Below, one piece after another: positions 1-8,184 of a stretch of DNA of 50,994 bases (the first letter of the stretch is position 1; each line of letters starts with the position of its first letter). This DNA is from JBHENN01 sp046262015 (GTDB lineage Bacteria > Actinomycetota > CADDZG01 > WHSQ01). A program made the translations under genes and the position numbers. The notes under the pieces are model-generated. The model did no database searches. It had not been told where the DNA came from and saw only the letters and a program-made list of their open reading frames with translations. The stretch lies in contig JBHENN010000084.1 of NCBI GenBank assembly GCA_046262015.1, forward strand, positions 1-50,994, in the 5' to 3' direction.

Positions 1-57
1 ACCTACAAGGGCGGCTACCGCCACAGCGGTCACCGCTAGAACAACGCTCTTGCGCAT
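1..57 (-). CDS. N-terminus of a secreted protein, cut by the window edge
   Basis: Nineteen codons are visible on the minus strand, beginning with ATG at 57. They read as a Sec signal peptide: Met-Arg-Lys-Ser followed by an unbroken hydrophobic stretch rich in Val, Ala and Leu. A clear ribosome binding site, GGAGG, lies 6 bases upstream of the ATG at 64-68. The gene follows the histidine kinase on the same strand after a 70-base gap, so it may be the last gene of the two-component operon, and it may encode an exported partner of the sensor. Nothing of the mature protein is in the window, so no function can be given. Confidence 0.6.
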   Translation of the reverse strand, partial: MRKSVVLAVTAVAVAALVG

Positions 58-127
58 CTCGGCCTCCAATCGATCCTTGATATCTGGCATCACAGTAGGG
101 AACGAGCCTGAAAAGAGCCTGAACACG

Positions 128-1390
128 TCATGAGCTAGCTCTTGGGAATACAACCTCGAAATGAGCTCCCCCGAGGGGCGCCTCACCCACATCCACCGAA
201 CCTCCGTGAGCCGCAACAACAGCCGCGACTATGGCGAGACCTAGGCCGGTCCCCCCTCGACCTCGATCACGCGCTTCATCGAGCCTGGTGAAACGCTCGA
301 AGATGTCGACGCGGTGCTGCGGAGCTATCCCGTCTCCGTCGTCATCGACCTCGATGATCACATCCACCTCAGTCTCACGGACCCCAACTCTCACGGTGGA
401 CGCTGCATGTCGCTCGGCGTTCTCGATCAGGTTTCGGAGCACCCGGGACACGTCTTCCCGATCACCTCTGATGCGGGCCGCACCGACGCCGGTCGTGTCT
501 ATCCGTAGATGGGTTGACCTATTCTTCAGTCTCCGAACTTCCTCGAACATCAAGTCATCGACGTCGATCTCTAAAGAGTGCAATTGCAAAGCATGTTCGT
601 CGGCTCGGGCGAGCAACAGCAGGTCCTCGGTGATCCGCTCTAGACGACGGCCTTCATCCAAGACTTCCTGTGCAAGTTCGAGGATCGAGGTTCGGTCGGG
701 GTGGGCAAGAGCGACCTCCGCTTGTTGGATGATCGAAGCGATCGGGTTCCGAAGCTCGTGGGACGCATCGCCAACGAACGTCTCCCTATCCCTCTGCGAT
801 CGCTCGACAGGAGCAAGAGCTCGGCCGGCAAGGACCCAGGCCATCCCCCCTGCGATCACTACGAGTATGGGTCCGGTTACCGCGAGCAAACGAGCCGCAA
901 GGGAGGTGCTTTCGGTCACCACGTCCAGACTCCGACCCACGATGACCCGCAATGTCCCATTGCTTGTCTGGGCGGTTCGTTCCACGACCATGAATCTGTC
1001 CTCGGGATCCGCGAACCTCTCCCCCGAGATGATCACGCTCTCGCCGTGAATCTTCTCGATCACCGCGGCCGCTCCGTGCATGCTCGGGCTGGCGGCGAGC
1101 ACTCGGAGCTCGTGATCGACGATCTGGATGAAGGTGTCGTCTTCGTGTCCCAGGCGGACATCGGATGGATCAGTTCCGACTTCCAGTGTTGAAGCCATCA
1201 CCTGTGCGCGCAAGCGTGCCCTGTCTTCGAGGTCTCCCACCAGAGCCCGCCTCATCTCCGTGACGAGCAACAGAGCCGAGGCCGCAACCGCGATGCCGAC
1301 CACGACGACCGCGACGATGGTCGTCCGAGGTCGTACGGATCGGATCGTGGTGCGCTGCCGACGCCCCACGCGGTCAACCGCCATCTGCAT
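128..1390 (-). CDS. OmpR-class sensor histidine kinase
   Basis: Membrane sensor kinase of 420 residues. Residues 23-44 and about 168-188 are transmembrane helices bracketing an extracytoplasmic sensor region of about 120 residues. A short HAMP-like linker follows. The dimerisation/phosphotransfer H-box has SHELRNP with the phosphorylatable His at 211. The ATPase domain shows an N-box (NLIENAERHA), G1 (DDDGDGIA), F-box (FERFTR) and G2 (GGTGLGLAI). All catalytic boxes are intact, so the kinase should be active. The start overlaps the 3' end of the response regulator by 17 bases; an internal Met three codons in is an alternative start. It pairs with the regulator at 1374-2051. The signal sensed is unknown; the domain order is that of BaeS/CutS-type kinases. 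Confidence 0.95.
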   Translation of the reverse strand: MQMAVDRVGRRQRTTIRSVRPRTTIVAVVVVGIAVAASALLLVTEMRRALVGDLEDRARLRAQVMASTLEVGTDPSDVRLGHEDDTFIQIVDHELRVLAASPSMHGAAAVIEKIHGESVIISGERFADPEDRFMVVERTAQTSNGTLRVIVGRSLDVVTESTSLAARLLAVTGPILVVIAGGMAWVLAGRALAPVERSQRDRETFVGDASHELRNPIASIIQQAEVALAHPDRTSILELAQEVLDEGRRLERITEDLLLLARADEHALQLHSLEIDVDDLMFEEVRRLKNRSTHLRIDTTGVGAARIRGDREDVSRVLRNLIENAERHAASTVRVGVRETEVDVIIEVDDDGDGIAPQHRVDIFERFTRLDEARDRGRGGTGLGLAIVAAVVAAHGGSVDVGEAPLGGAHFEVVFPRASS

Positions 1391-2051
1391 CGAGGCGATA
1401 ACCGGCCCCCCGTAAGGTGGTCAAGGAGGCGCGTTCGAAGGGGCGATCGATCTTTTCGCGCAGATGGCGGATATAGACCTCGACGATGTTCGGATCGCCT
1501 TCGAAGTCGTAGTCCCAAACATGATCGAGGATCTCGCGCTTCGAAAGCACCTCTCCTTTCCTTCGCAAAAGAAACTCAAGTAGGGAAAACTCGCGGGGGG
1601 TCAACTCAACCTCCGTGCCCTCTCTTAGACATCGGCGGCTCGCGGGATCGAGCTTCAGATCCCCAGCCTCGAGGACCGCGGGTCGTTTGGGTGCGCCTCG
1701 GCGAAGCAGGGCACGGAGTCGTGCTACCAGGACCACATACGAGAACGGTTTGGTTAGGTAGTCGTCGGCTCCGCTATCAAGTGCCTCTGCTTCGTCTAGT
1801 TCCCCATCCTTCGCGGTCAGCATCAAGATGGGAGTCCAGTCCCCGTCGTCTCGCAAGGATGAGCAGATCTTGAACCCGTTCATGCCCGGCAGCATGATGT
1901 CGAGTACCAACGCGTCGTAGGAGTTCTCCCGAGCCATCCAGAGACCGTCGGACCCATCTAGAGCGATATCCACGGCGAAACCCTCGGCCTCGAGGCCCCT
2001 CTTGAGGGCCGACGCAAGACCTTTCTCGTCTTCGACCACAAGGACTCGCAT
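1374..2051 (-). CDS. OmpR/PhoB-family response regulator
   Basis: A 225-residue two-domain regulator. The N-terminal receiver has the acidic pair at Glu7/Asp8, the phosphoacceptor Asp51 in VLDIMLPG, switch Thr79 and conserved Lys101 (LTKPF). The C-terminal winged-helix DNA-binding domain contains ELTPREFSLLEFLL and ends in the typical RGAGYRL. It is first in the operon with its kinase, which starts inside its 3' end. A pair of direct repeats with the 11-base period typical of OmpR-family operators lies about 80 bases upstream, between this gene and the divergent lipoprotein gene. Autoregulation and control of the lipoprotein are therefore likely, by inference. Confidence 0.96.
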   Translation of the reverse strand: MRVLVVEDEKGLASALKRGLEAEGFAVDIALDGSDGLWMARENSYDALVLDIMLPGMNGFKICSSLRDDGDWTPILMLTAKDGELDEAEALDSGADDYLTKPFSYVVLVARLRALLRRGAPKRPAVLEAGDLKLDPASRRCLREGTEVELTPREFSLLEFLLRRKGEVLSKREILDHVWDYDFEGDPNIVEVYIRHLREKIDRPFERASLTTLRGAGYRLDADGG

Positions 2052-2131
2052 GACTGCATCCTCGCCGAACTTGCTGAACGGGCGCTGAAGGAACTCTGAC
2101 CTACACAGACTTGTCCCTAACAGCCCTTCGG

Positions 2132-2169
2132 TTCAGCAACGCTTCAGCTTCGATGGGTAGCGTCGAAGC
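2132..2169. promoter_or_regulatory. Probable response-regulator operator: TTCAGC direct repeats and an inverted repeat
   Basis: TTCAGC occurs at 2132-2137 and again at 2143-2148, exactly 11 bases apart, the spacing at which OmpR-family dimers bind head to tail. Overlapping the second copy is a perfect 7-base inverted repeat, GCTTCGA at 2147-2153 and TCGAAGC at 2163-2169. The block lies between the divergently read response regulator and the lipoprotein gene, placed to act on both promoters. That it is the site for this particular regulator is inferred from position. Confidence 0.55.
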
Positions 2170-2200
2170 GCGAACACTCATCTAGCGAAAAGGGGCCCAT

Positions 2201-3019
2201 ATGTTCCAGCTGCCATCGAGGTTTCGTTCTGCGTTCACCGCGGTCCTTGGACTGATACTCGCCTTCGGACTGATCGGTTGTACCGAGGGTGCCGAGCCGC
2301 CGACTGCTGAGCCAGCCCGGATTGCTCAACTTCCACAAGGAGACGACCCCGTTGATCTTGATCCCGCCGACTTCACGACCGAGATCGACAACCCCTACTT
2401 TCCTCTTGTGCCCGGCACTCGCATGATCTATCGCGAGGTTGATGAGAAGGGCAACCGAGTCCAAGTTGTAGTGATAGTTACGACGGAAACGAAGACCATC
2501 GCCAACGGGATCACCGCACGAGTTGTGCGAGACACCGTCACGGAGAACGGCGAGATCGTTGAGGACACGTTCGACTGGTACGCGCAGGATTCCGAGGGCA
2601 ACGTCTGGTACATGGGTGAAGACACTGCCGAGTTCGAGAACGGAAAGATCTCAACCAAGAGGGGGTCGTTCGAGGCCGGCGTTGACGGTGCGCTCCCGGG
2701 AATCATCATGCCGGCCGACCCGCAGCCCGGACTCGCGTTCCGCCAGGAGTATTACAAGGGCGAGGCGGAAGACAACGGCGAAGTCCTAAGCCTCGAGGAG
2801 ATAGCAGACGTGCCTTTCGGTCACTTTGAAGACTTGCTGATGACCAAAGACACGATCACGATCGAACCCGACGTTCTGGAGTACAAGCTGTACGCCAAGG
2901 GCCTCGGCTTGGTGCTTGCATTAGGCATATCGGGCGGCGGTGGGCGAGAGGAACTGGTCAAGAAGGACACGGTGGGTCCCACCGCAGGGACGGGACCACT
3001 CGGCACGCCGAATGGCTAA
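2201..3019 (+). CDS. Conserved secreted lipoprotein, divergent from the two-component system
   Basis: A 272-residue protein with a lipoprotein signal: a basic N-terminus, a hydrophobic core and the lipobox LIGC with the lipidated Cys at 27. The mature part is acidic and predicted to be mostly beta strand, with stretches such as NPYFPLVPGT and VEDTFDWYAQDSEGNVWYMGED. It ends in a Gly-rich tail. AAGGGG lies just upstream of the ATG. The family resembles actinobacterial lipoproteins of unknown function; I do not recognise an enzyme active site. Divergence from the regulator across its presumed operator suggests it is a target and perhaps an envelope-side partner of the sensor. Base composition is less GC-rich than the following operon. 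Confidence 0.85.
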   Translation: MFQLPSRFRSAFTAVLGLILAFGLIGCTEGAEPPTAEPARIAQLPQGDDPVDLDPADFTTEIDNPYFPLVPGTRMIYREVDEKGNRVQVVVIVTTETKTIANGITARVVRDTVTENGEIVEDTFDWYAQDSEGNVWYMGEDTAEFENGKISTKRGSFEAGVDGALPGIIMPADPQPGLAFRQEYYKGEAEDNGEVLSLEEIADVPFGHFEDLLMTKDTITIEPDVLEYKLYAKGLGLVLALGISGGGGREELVKKDTVGPTAGTGPLGTPNG

Positions 3020-3053
3020 TGGGTTCGTCCCTGACCGACGCAGCGGAGCGTGC

Positions 3054-3098
3054 TTGCCAAGGTGAGGGTCGCCAGTTCGAATCTGGTCGCCCGCTCCA
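3054..3098 (+). pseudogene. 3' fragment of a tRNA-Gly(GCC) gene (probable attachment-site scar)
   Basis: The sequence from TTGCCAA, an anticodon loop with GCC, to the terminal CCA at 3096-3098 matches the 3' half of a tRNA. It has a perfect T-arm (GCCAG, loop TTCGAAT, CTGGT) and an acceptor strand CGCCCGC. The 5' half is absent: no GCGGGCG lies at the expected place, and the bases 5' of the loop do not pair with GGTGA on its 3' side. Integrases that target tRNA genes recombine in this region and leave just such a fragment at one end of the inserted DNA. Confidence 0.7.
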
Positions 3099-3103
3099 GA
3101 AAG

Positions 3104-3126
3104 GGCCCTGGTCACAGGGCCTTTTT
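3104..3126 (+). terminator. Rho-independent terminator after the tRNA fragment
   Basis: A 7-base GC stem (GGCCCTG/CAGGGCC) with a 4-base loop is followed by five Ts. It sits directly behind the tRNA remnant, so it is probably the original tRNA terminator. It now insulates the lipoprotein gene from the iron operon. Confidence 0.8.
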
Positions 3127-3189
3127 CTTGATGTGGGGTTTCCCCATATTAGCGGTCTGAGCCCTATATAAGGCCGGTTGCAGCGGGGG

Positions 3190-3208
3190 TTAGGTTGCCC
3201 TAACATCG
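3190..3208 (+). promoter_or_regulatory. IdeR/DtxR-like iron box
   Basis: TTAGGTTGCCCTAAC matches the left half and centre of the actinobacterial IdeR/DtxR consensus (TTAGGTTAGGCTAACCTAA); the last positions diverge. It lies 37 bases upstream of the first gene of the FTR1 operon, where an iron-loaded repressor would block transcription. The match and position are visible. Regulation by IdeR is inferred, and no ideR gene is in the window. Confidence 0.65.
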
Positions 3209-3244
3209 GCGCGCCGAACGGACTTTGTATGGACCACCGAAAGG

Positions 3245-4348
3245 ATGAAGATGCCGACGCTGGTTCGCCTTCTCGCTGTGATCCTGCTACCGGCGGCCCT
3301 GGCGGGCGCCTGTGCCGAGCCCGCGTCCGACCCTAACGGGGAGACGGGGGGTGCCGAGGAAGCTCACGCATCGGGTGCCGAGGCGATTGGTTTCGGCGAG
3401 TCTCTCGCTCAGATCCGCGGGCATCACCTGGTCTCCCTCGAACTGTACGAAGCCGGCGATGAGCAAGGGGCCGCGGTACATGCCAGCCACCCGGTAGACG
3501 AGATCCTGGCCTCGGTACAGAGCGAGCTTGGCGAACACGATCCCGATACCGGCGAAGCGCTGGCAGCATCGCTTGAAGAAGGCCTCGGTGCGGTCACGGG
3601 AGGCCGACCTGCCGACGAGGTCGCGGCTGCCTACGAGGAGACGGCCACCCTGACCCACGACGCGCTTGTGGCGGTGGTGGGCGATGAGGTTGAAGAGCCT
3701 TCTTTCAGGGGCTCGGTCATCGCGGCGCTGCTTTCCACTGCGGCGCACGAGTACGACGAGGCGGTAGGTGCCGATGGCGTCCGCCTACTAGCGGAGTACC
3801 AGGACGGCTATGCATTCGTCAGCGAGGCGCGCCGTCTGTACGAGGAGATCGCTGCCGATGTCGAGGCTGCCTCGATGGAAGAAGCGGAAGAGATCGAAGA
3901 GGCCTTCGAGACTCTCGCCGAAGCGCTTCCCTCGCCCACGCCGCCCAAGCAGCTCGCCGACAAGCTCGACGTCGAGGCCGCGGCCACGTTGATCGGCCAC
4001 GAGCTCGAAGAAACTGTCGATGCCGAGCCGGTGGTCGAATCCGACCCGGCTGAGGTTGTTGCGAACATCGAAGACCTACTGACTGAGATCGAAGAGACCT
4101 ACGCTGCCGGCGACGCCGAAGCTGCCGCGGAGCTTTCGGCGGAGGCCTACCTCGAGAACTACGAGATCATCGAGGCCGACGTGATCGAGCTCGCTCCCGA
4201 GGTCAACGAAGAGCTAGAGCCCTTGCTCGGAGCGGCGCTGCGCGATGAGATACAAGCCGGCGCATCTCAGGAGGATATCGGCTCGATGATCGCCCGCGCC
4301 CGCGAGCTGCTCAGGGAGGCACTCGAGGTGCTCGAAGGCGCCCACTGA
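3245..4348 (+). CDS. Acidic helical lipoprotein of the FTR1 iron operon
   Basis: 367 residues with a signal peptide ending in LAGAC, lipidated at Cys23. The mature protein is almost entirely predicted helix and very rich in Glu, Asp and Ala. Two regions, about 55-140 and 270-365, share a helical module marked by Y-x-A-G-D (YEAGD at 68-72, YAAGD at 286-290). The same module forms the external N-terminus of the FTR1 permease encoded next. It is therefore probably a cell-surface iron-binding or delivery protein working with the permease, a role like that of EfeO, although sequence kinship to EfeO is not evident. The stop TGA shares its last base with the ATG of the permease. An IdeR-like box lies upstream. 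Confidence 0.85.
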   Translation: MKMPTLVRLLAVILLPAALAGACAEPASDPNGETGGAEEAHASGAEAIGFGESLAQIRGHHLVSLELYEAGDEQGAAVHASHPVDEILASVQSELGEHDPDTGEALAASLEEGLGAVTGGRPADEVAAAYEETATLTHDALVAVVGDEVEEPSFRGSVIAALLSTAAHEYDEAVGADGVRLLAEYQDGYAFVSEARRLYEEIAADVEAASMEEAEEIEEAFETLAEALPSPTPPKQLADKLDVEAAATLIGHELEETVDAEPVVESDPAEVVANIEDLLTEIEETYAAGDAEAAAELSAEAYLENYEIIEADVIELAPEVNEELEPLLGAALRDEIQAGASQEDIGSMIARARELLREALEVLEGAH

Positions 4349-5634
4349 TGAAACGGGTTCTCGCATTTGCGGGAGCTGCCGCCGCGTGTTTGCTGCTCGC
4401 TCCGACCGCATCGGCCTCGCACACCACTACCGGGGGTGATGTAACTGCCGAGGAAGCCGTGCACGAACTCGAAACGGCCCGGGCACTGGTCGATGAGAGT
4501 GTCGAGCTCTACGAGGCGGGCGATGCCGAGGCGGCTTACATCGCCGCACGCAACTCCTACCTCGATCACTTCGAGTATGTGGAGATCCCGCTGCGGGTCC
4601 GCGACGAGAGCCTCACGCTGGAGGTCGAGGAGGATTATGCCGCGCTCCGAAACCTGATCGAAGCAGGAGCGCCCGTCGACCAGATCGAGTCGGTAGCAGC
4701 CGAGGTCCACCGCGGTCTCGACGATGTCGAACGAACCCTGTCTGAACCGGGCTTAGCTGCCCCGGTGCTCGCGTTCGTCTATGCGTTCACCATCATCTTC
4801 CGCGAGGGCCTCGAGGCGGTGCTCGTAGTGGCCGCGGTCTTGGGCTACCTAGAGGCGAGTCGCAACACCCAGTACAGAGGAGCGGTCCTCAAAGGGGTTG
4901 GCGGCGCCATCCTCGCGACCGTCCTGTTGTTCATCGGAACCACTTTGTTCGTACAGCTGGCCCCGCTTCAACGTGAGCTGCTCGAGGCAGGGACCGCACT
5001 CCTGGCTGTCGGAGTGCTCTTCTACGTGTCGTTCTGGCTGGTAACGCGTCTCGAGCATCGCCGCTGGATGGAATTCATGAAGGCCAAGGTGTGGGCCGCG
5101 GCGACGACCGGCTCGACCCTTGCCCTGGCCGGCGTTGGGTTCACCGCCGTGTTCCGAGAGGGGTTCGAGACGACGCTGTTCTTCCAAGCACTCATCAGTT
5201 TCGCAGAAGGACTACTACCATTCGTGGCGGCGGGAACGGCACTCGGTATCGGAGTGCTCGCGGTCCTCGGCTGGGTCATCTTCAAGGCGGGGCGCAAGAT
5301 CCCGGTTCGCACGTTCCTGACTACCGCGGTGCTGCTAGTCATGGTTCTATCGGTCGCGTTCGTCGGCAATGCCGTGCGTGGCTTCCAGGAAGCGACGTAT
5401 CTGCCGGTCACCTTCATCGAATCGCTGCCCGACCTTCCGATATTCGTCGCCCAGCTGACCGGCTGGTATCCGACGAGGGAGACCATCCTTGCCCAGGCAG
5501 CGCTCACGTTCATCTATATCCTGGGCGCGATCTGGACGTTCGTGGTCCTGCCACGCCGGGAGCGGGTCGTGCGCCCAGACCCAGCCGGTGACGGTGCCGT
5601 GGTCGATGCTGACCGGGAGCAGGCTCCGGTCTGA
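4348..5634 (+). CDS. FTR1-family iron permease (EfeU-like)
   Basis: A 428-residue inner-membrane iron transporter. It has a signal peptide (1-23), then an external helical domain of about 110 residues with YEAGD at 55-59, then a seven-helix FTR1 core starting near 138. Both signature motifs are present: REGLE at 152-156 and REGFE at 270-274, whose acidic residues carry the iron in this family. The C-terminus is basic and cytoplasmic. Overlaps of one base with the genes on both sides point to one polycistronic message. The usual EfeB peroxidase is absent, and an ASKHA-type gene stands where it might be expected. Family assignment is firm; oxidised versus reduced iron as substrate cannot be read from sequence. 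Confidence 0.95.
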   Translation: MKRVLAFAGAAAACLLLAPTASASHTTTGGDVTAEEAVHELETARALVDESVELYEAGDAEAAYIAARNSYLDHFEYVEIPLRVRDESLTLEVEEDYAALRNLIEAGAPVDQIESVAAEVHRGLDDVERTLSEPGLAAPVLAFVYAFTIIFREGLEAVLVVAAVLGYLEASRNTQYRGAVLKGVGGAILATVLLFIGTTLFVQLAPLQRELLEAGTALLAVGVLFYVSFWLVTRLEHRRWMEFMKAKVWAAATTGSTLALAGVGFTAVFREGFETTLFFQALISFAEGLLPFVAAGTALGIGVLAVLGWVIFKAGRKIPVRTFLTTAVLLVMVLSVAFVGNAVRGFQEATYLPVTFIESLPDLPIFVAQLTGWYPTRETILAQAALTFIYILGAIWTFVVLPRRERVVRPDPAGDGAVVDADREQAPV

Positions 5635-7739
5635 TGGCGGTAAAGATCGGTGTCGACGTCGGGGGCACCTTCACTAAGGCGGTCGCGTGTGATGCCACGA
5701 CTGGAAGAGTGGTCGCCCGCTCGATCGTGCCTACCAGTCACGGCGCGGTGAACGGAGTCGCTCAGGGCATCGTCGAGGCCTTGGCTTCTACCGCTCAACA
5801 GGTCGACGCGGAGGGTCTGGGGCCGATCCAACTCGTGAGTCACTCGACCACGCAGGCCGTCAACGCTCTGCTCGAAGGTGACACGGCGATCGTCGGGATC
5901 TTGGGCATCGGTCGGCGACCCGACCTCAGGAAGGCTCGCTCCCGGACCGCGGTGGGAGAGATCCGCCTCGCGCCGGGGCGCCGGCTGGTGACCCGACATT
6001 CCTTCATCGATGCGAGCGAGGGTTTGAACAAGGATCGGATCAGGATGGTGCTGCACGGGCTCGTAGAGGATGGCGCCGAGGTTGTGTGCGTGTCTGAGGC
6101 GTTCGGCGTGGATGACGCGCGCGGCGAATGGCTCGCGCTCGAGGTAGCCGAGGAGCTCGGCGTACCCGCGTGTGCCGGGAACGAGCTGACCGGCCTCTAC
6201 GGACTCGAGATGAGAACCGTTACCTCCGCGATCAACGCCAGCATCCTGCCGGCGGCTGTCCGAACCGCCCGCTTGGTCGCCGAGGCGGTGGCCAAAGACG
6301 CCCCCGGTGTCCCGCTGCTGGTCATGAGAGGCGACGGAGGCGCCGTCGACCTGTCGACCATGGAGCGTGACCCGATCCTCACGGCGTTCAGCGGCCCGGC
6401 GGCATCGGTTGCTGGGGCGCTTCGCCACCTCTCCGTCGCCGACGGCGTTGTGGTGGAGGTCGGCGGCACCTCGACGAACGTCAGCACTATCCAGCGTGGG
6501 AGACCGGTCCTGTCGTACATCCGGGTCCTGGACCACGTCACTTCCGTGAGAAGCATCGACGTGCGCGTCGTCGGGGTTGCGGGCGGCAGCCTGATGCGCG
6601 TTCGACGCCGCCTCGGTCGGGCGAACGTCGCGGACGTTGGCCCCCGGTCCGCGCATATCGCGGGACTACCGTACGCATGCTTCACCGATGCCGAGGAGCT
6701 GATCCACGCTGAACCAGGCTTGATCGCGCCCCGGCCGGGAGACCCGGACGAATACCTGGTGCTTGTGACTCCTCAGGGCCGGCGCGTCGCGCTTACGGTC
6801 ACCTGCGCCTCGAACGCATTGGATCTGGTCCCACCCGACGCATACGCGCGCGCGGAGGGTGCCGGCGCGCGCGCCGCCTTCGAGGTGGCGGCGCGCTGGA
6901 TGGGTACGGACTGGCGATCTTTGGCTCAGACCGTGATGGAGGCGGCGGCGAGAAAGGTTGCAGGGGTGATCCACGACTCCATGCGCGAGCACAAGTTGGA
7001 CGACCCCCAGGTGATAGGCCTCGGCGGCGGGGCTGGGACGCTCGTCCCCGCCGCCGCACAGGCGCTCGGGCTCGAGTGGAACATCCCGCCCGACGCCGAG
7101 GTGATCGCCTCGGTCGGAGACGCGCTCTCGATGGTGCGTGTCGAGCTTGAAAGGACCCTGGTGGATCCCGACCGCGGTGCCATCGAGTCTCTACACCGGA
7201 GCGCCGAGGAGGCTGCTGTGGGGGCCGGTGCCGAGGCTTCGACGATCCGGGTCGAGAGTCAGGCGGTGCCCGAACGACGTGCGTTACGTGTCGTGGCCTA
7301 CGGGTCCCTCGCTCTGGAAGCCGGAAGGAGCCGTGAGCAGGTGGACCCCGAGGTAGAGCACCGTGCCGCGGCTCAAACTCTGGGGGCACCCGTCTCGCTC
7401 ATCGGTAGAACCACCTCGTACTCGGTCTACGCGAGCGACGGGAGAGCACAGAAGCGCTTCGTTGTGGTCGATCGCTCGGGCTCGGTGATCGTAGACGTGA
7501 CAGGCATAGCTCTGACCGGCACCGGCGCCGAGGTCGCAGCCGCGCTCGAGGAGCGGGTGCCGGCCCGTACCCGCTACTTCGGACCTCTGAAGGTTGCTCC
7601 CGCCGTGAGGATCATCCGGGGGTCGCGACTCACCGACCTCACCCTTATCTCTCGACCCGAGGAGGCGCTGCAAGCGGCTGTGACGGAGTGCTCTCTGGCA
7701 CACGAGAGCCCGGTTATCGCCCTCGTGTCGCGTGACTGA
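5634..7739 (+). CDS. Hydantoinase/oxoprolinase (HyuA)-like ASKHA ATPase coupled to FTR1
   Basis: 701 residues of the hydantoinase/oxoprolinase subunit A family. The N-terminus has the phosphate-binding loop DVGGTFT (residues 8-14), and a second nucleotide loop, EVGGTSTNV, occurs near residue 280. A Gly-rich LGGGAGT motif lies near 463. Known members use ATP to activate cyclic amides or acetone, normally with a HyuB or carboxylase partner. No partner gene is present. Instead the gene is locked by one-base overlaps between an iron permease and a membrane-anchored protein. The last 150 or so residues are not assignable. A role in iron acquisition, for instance energising transport or processing an iron ligand, is inference from the operon alone. 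Confidence 0.88.
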   Translation: MAVKIGVDVGGTFTKAVACDATTGRVVARSIVPTSHGAVNGVAQGIVEALASTAQQVDAEGLGPIQLVSHSTTQAVNALLEGDTAIVGILGIGRRPDLRKARSRTAVGEIRLAPGRRLVTRHSFIDASEGLNKDRIRMVLHGLVEDGAEVVCVSEAFGVDDARGEWLALEVAEELGVPACAGNELTGLYGLEMRTVTSAINASILPAAVRTARLVAEAVAKDAPGVPLLVMRGDGGAVDLSTMERDPILTAFSGPAASVAGALRHLSVADGVVVEVGGTSTNVSTIQRGRPVLSYIRVLDHVTSVRSIDVRVVGVAGGSLMRVRRRLGRANVADVGPRSAHIAGLPYACFTDAEELIHAEPGLIAPRPGDPDEYLVLVTPQGRRVALTVTCASNALDLVPPDAYARAEGAGARAAFEVAARWMGTDWRSLAQTVMEAAARKVAGVIHDSMREHKLDDPQVIGLGGGAGTLVPAAAQALGLEWNIPPDAEVIASVGDALSMVRVELERTLVDPDRGAIESLHRSAEEAAVGAGAEASTIRVESQAVPERRALRVVAYGSLALEAGRSREQVDPEVEHRAAAQTLGAPVSLIGRTTSYSVYASDGRAQKRFVVVDRSGSVIVDVTGIALTGTGAEVAAALEERVPARTRYFGPLKVAPAVRIIRGSRLTDLTLISRPEEALQAAVTECSLAHESPVIALVSRD

Positions 7740-8179
7740 TGGCTATCTACCGTCCGCCGAAACCGCGGTGGCCCCTCGCCATCGCTGTTGGCTCGGTCTG
7801 CCTCTTGATCGGGACCGGTATCGGGATCGCGATCGGGAACCGAGAACCTTCCGCACCCGAGGTCGCCGCCGACCTCCGAGCGGACCTCATATCCGCCGCC
7901 GGGTCACTCGAAGTGGCTGAGATCGAGTACACCGAGTCCGTATCCGATGGGGAGATCACGAGAGAGGCGGAATACGACGGAGCGCTGGGCGCGATCGAGT
8001 CCAGCCGCACCATCTATAGCGATGTGGCCCCGGTGCTCGGTGCTCTGGCGCCCTCCAGATCGGAAGAGATCGAAGCCCTCTACGACGACTGTTCGAGCGC
8101 GATGCGAGCGCGGAGTGACGCTAGCGACGTTACGGAATGTCTTACCGAACTGAGCAATCTCTTGAAAGGAGAAACCTAA
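7739..8179 (+). CDS. Membrane-anchored helical protein ending the iron operon
   Basis: 146 residues. Residues 11-33 form one transmembrane helix with the short Pro/Arg-rich N-terminus inside. The rest is an external helical domain of about 100 residues with two Cys that could pair. Helix lengths and the spacing of acidic and aromatic residues (IEYTES, EYDGALGAIESS, then a late helix ending ELSNLL) resemble the external modules of the lipoprotein and of FTR1 in the same operon, though without the exact YEAGD signature. The ATG overlaps the preceding TGA by one base. The most likely role is an accessory surface subunit of the iron system. Confidence 0.75.
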   Translation: MAIYRPPKPRWPLAIAVGSVCLLIGTGIGIAIGNREPSAPEVAADLRADLISAAGSLEVAEIEYTESVSDGEITREAEYDGALGAIESSRTIYSDVAPVLGALAPSRSEEIEALYDDCSSAMRARSDASDVTECLTELSNLLKGET

Positions 8180-8184
8180 ACACC

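Noticed and set aside
3134..3146. The palindrome TGGGG-TTT-CCCCA as an operator
   Set aside because: It is short, directly follows the terminator and matches no regulator I know. The IdeR-like box 45 bases further on is the better candidate.
2921..3206. Minus-strand frames reading GDQIRTGDPH and RPDSNWRPSPWQ
   Set aside because: These phrases are well-known artefacts of translating the complement of tRNA genes. They confirm the tRNA-Gly fragment rather than a protein.
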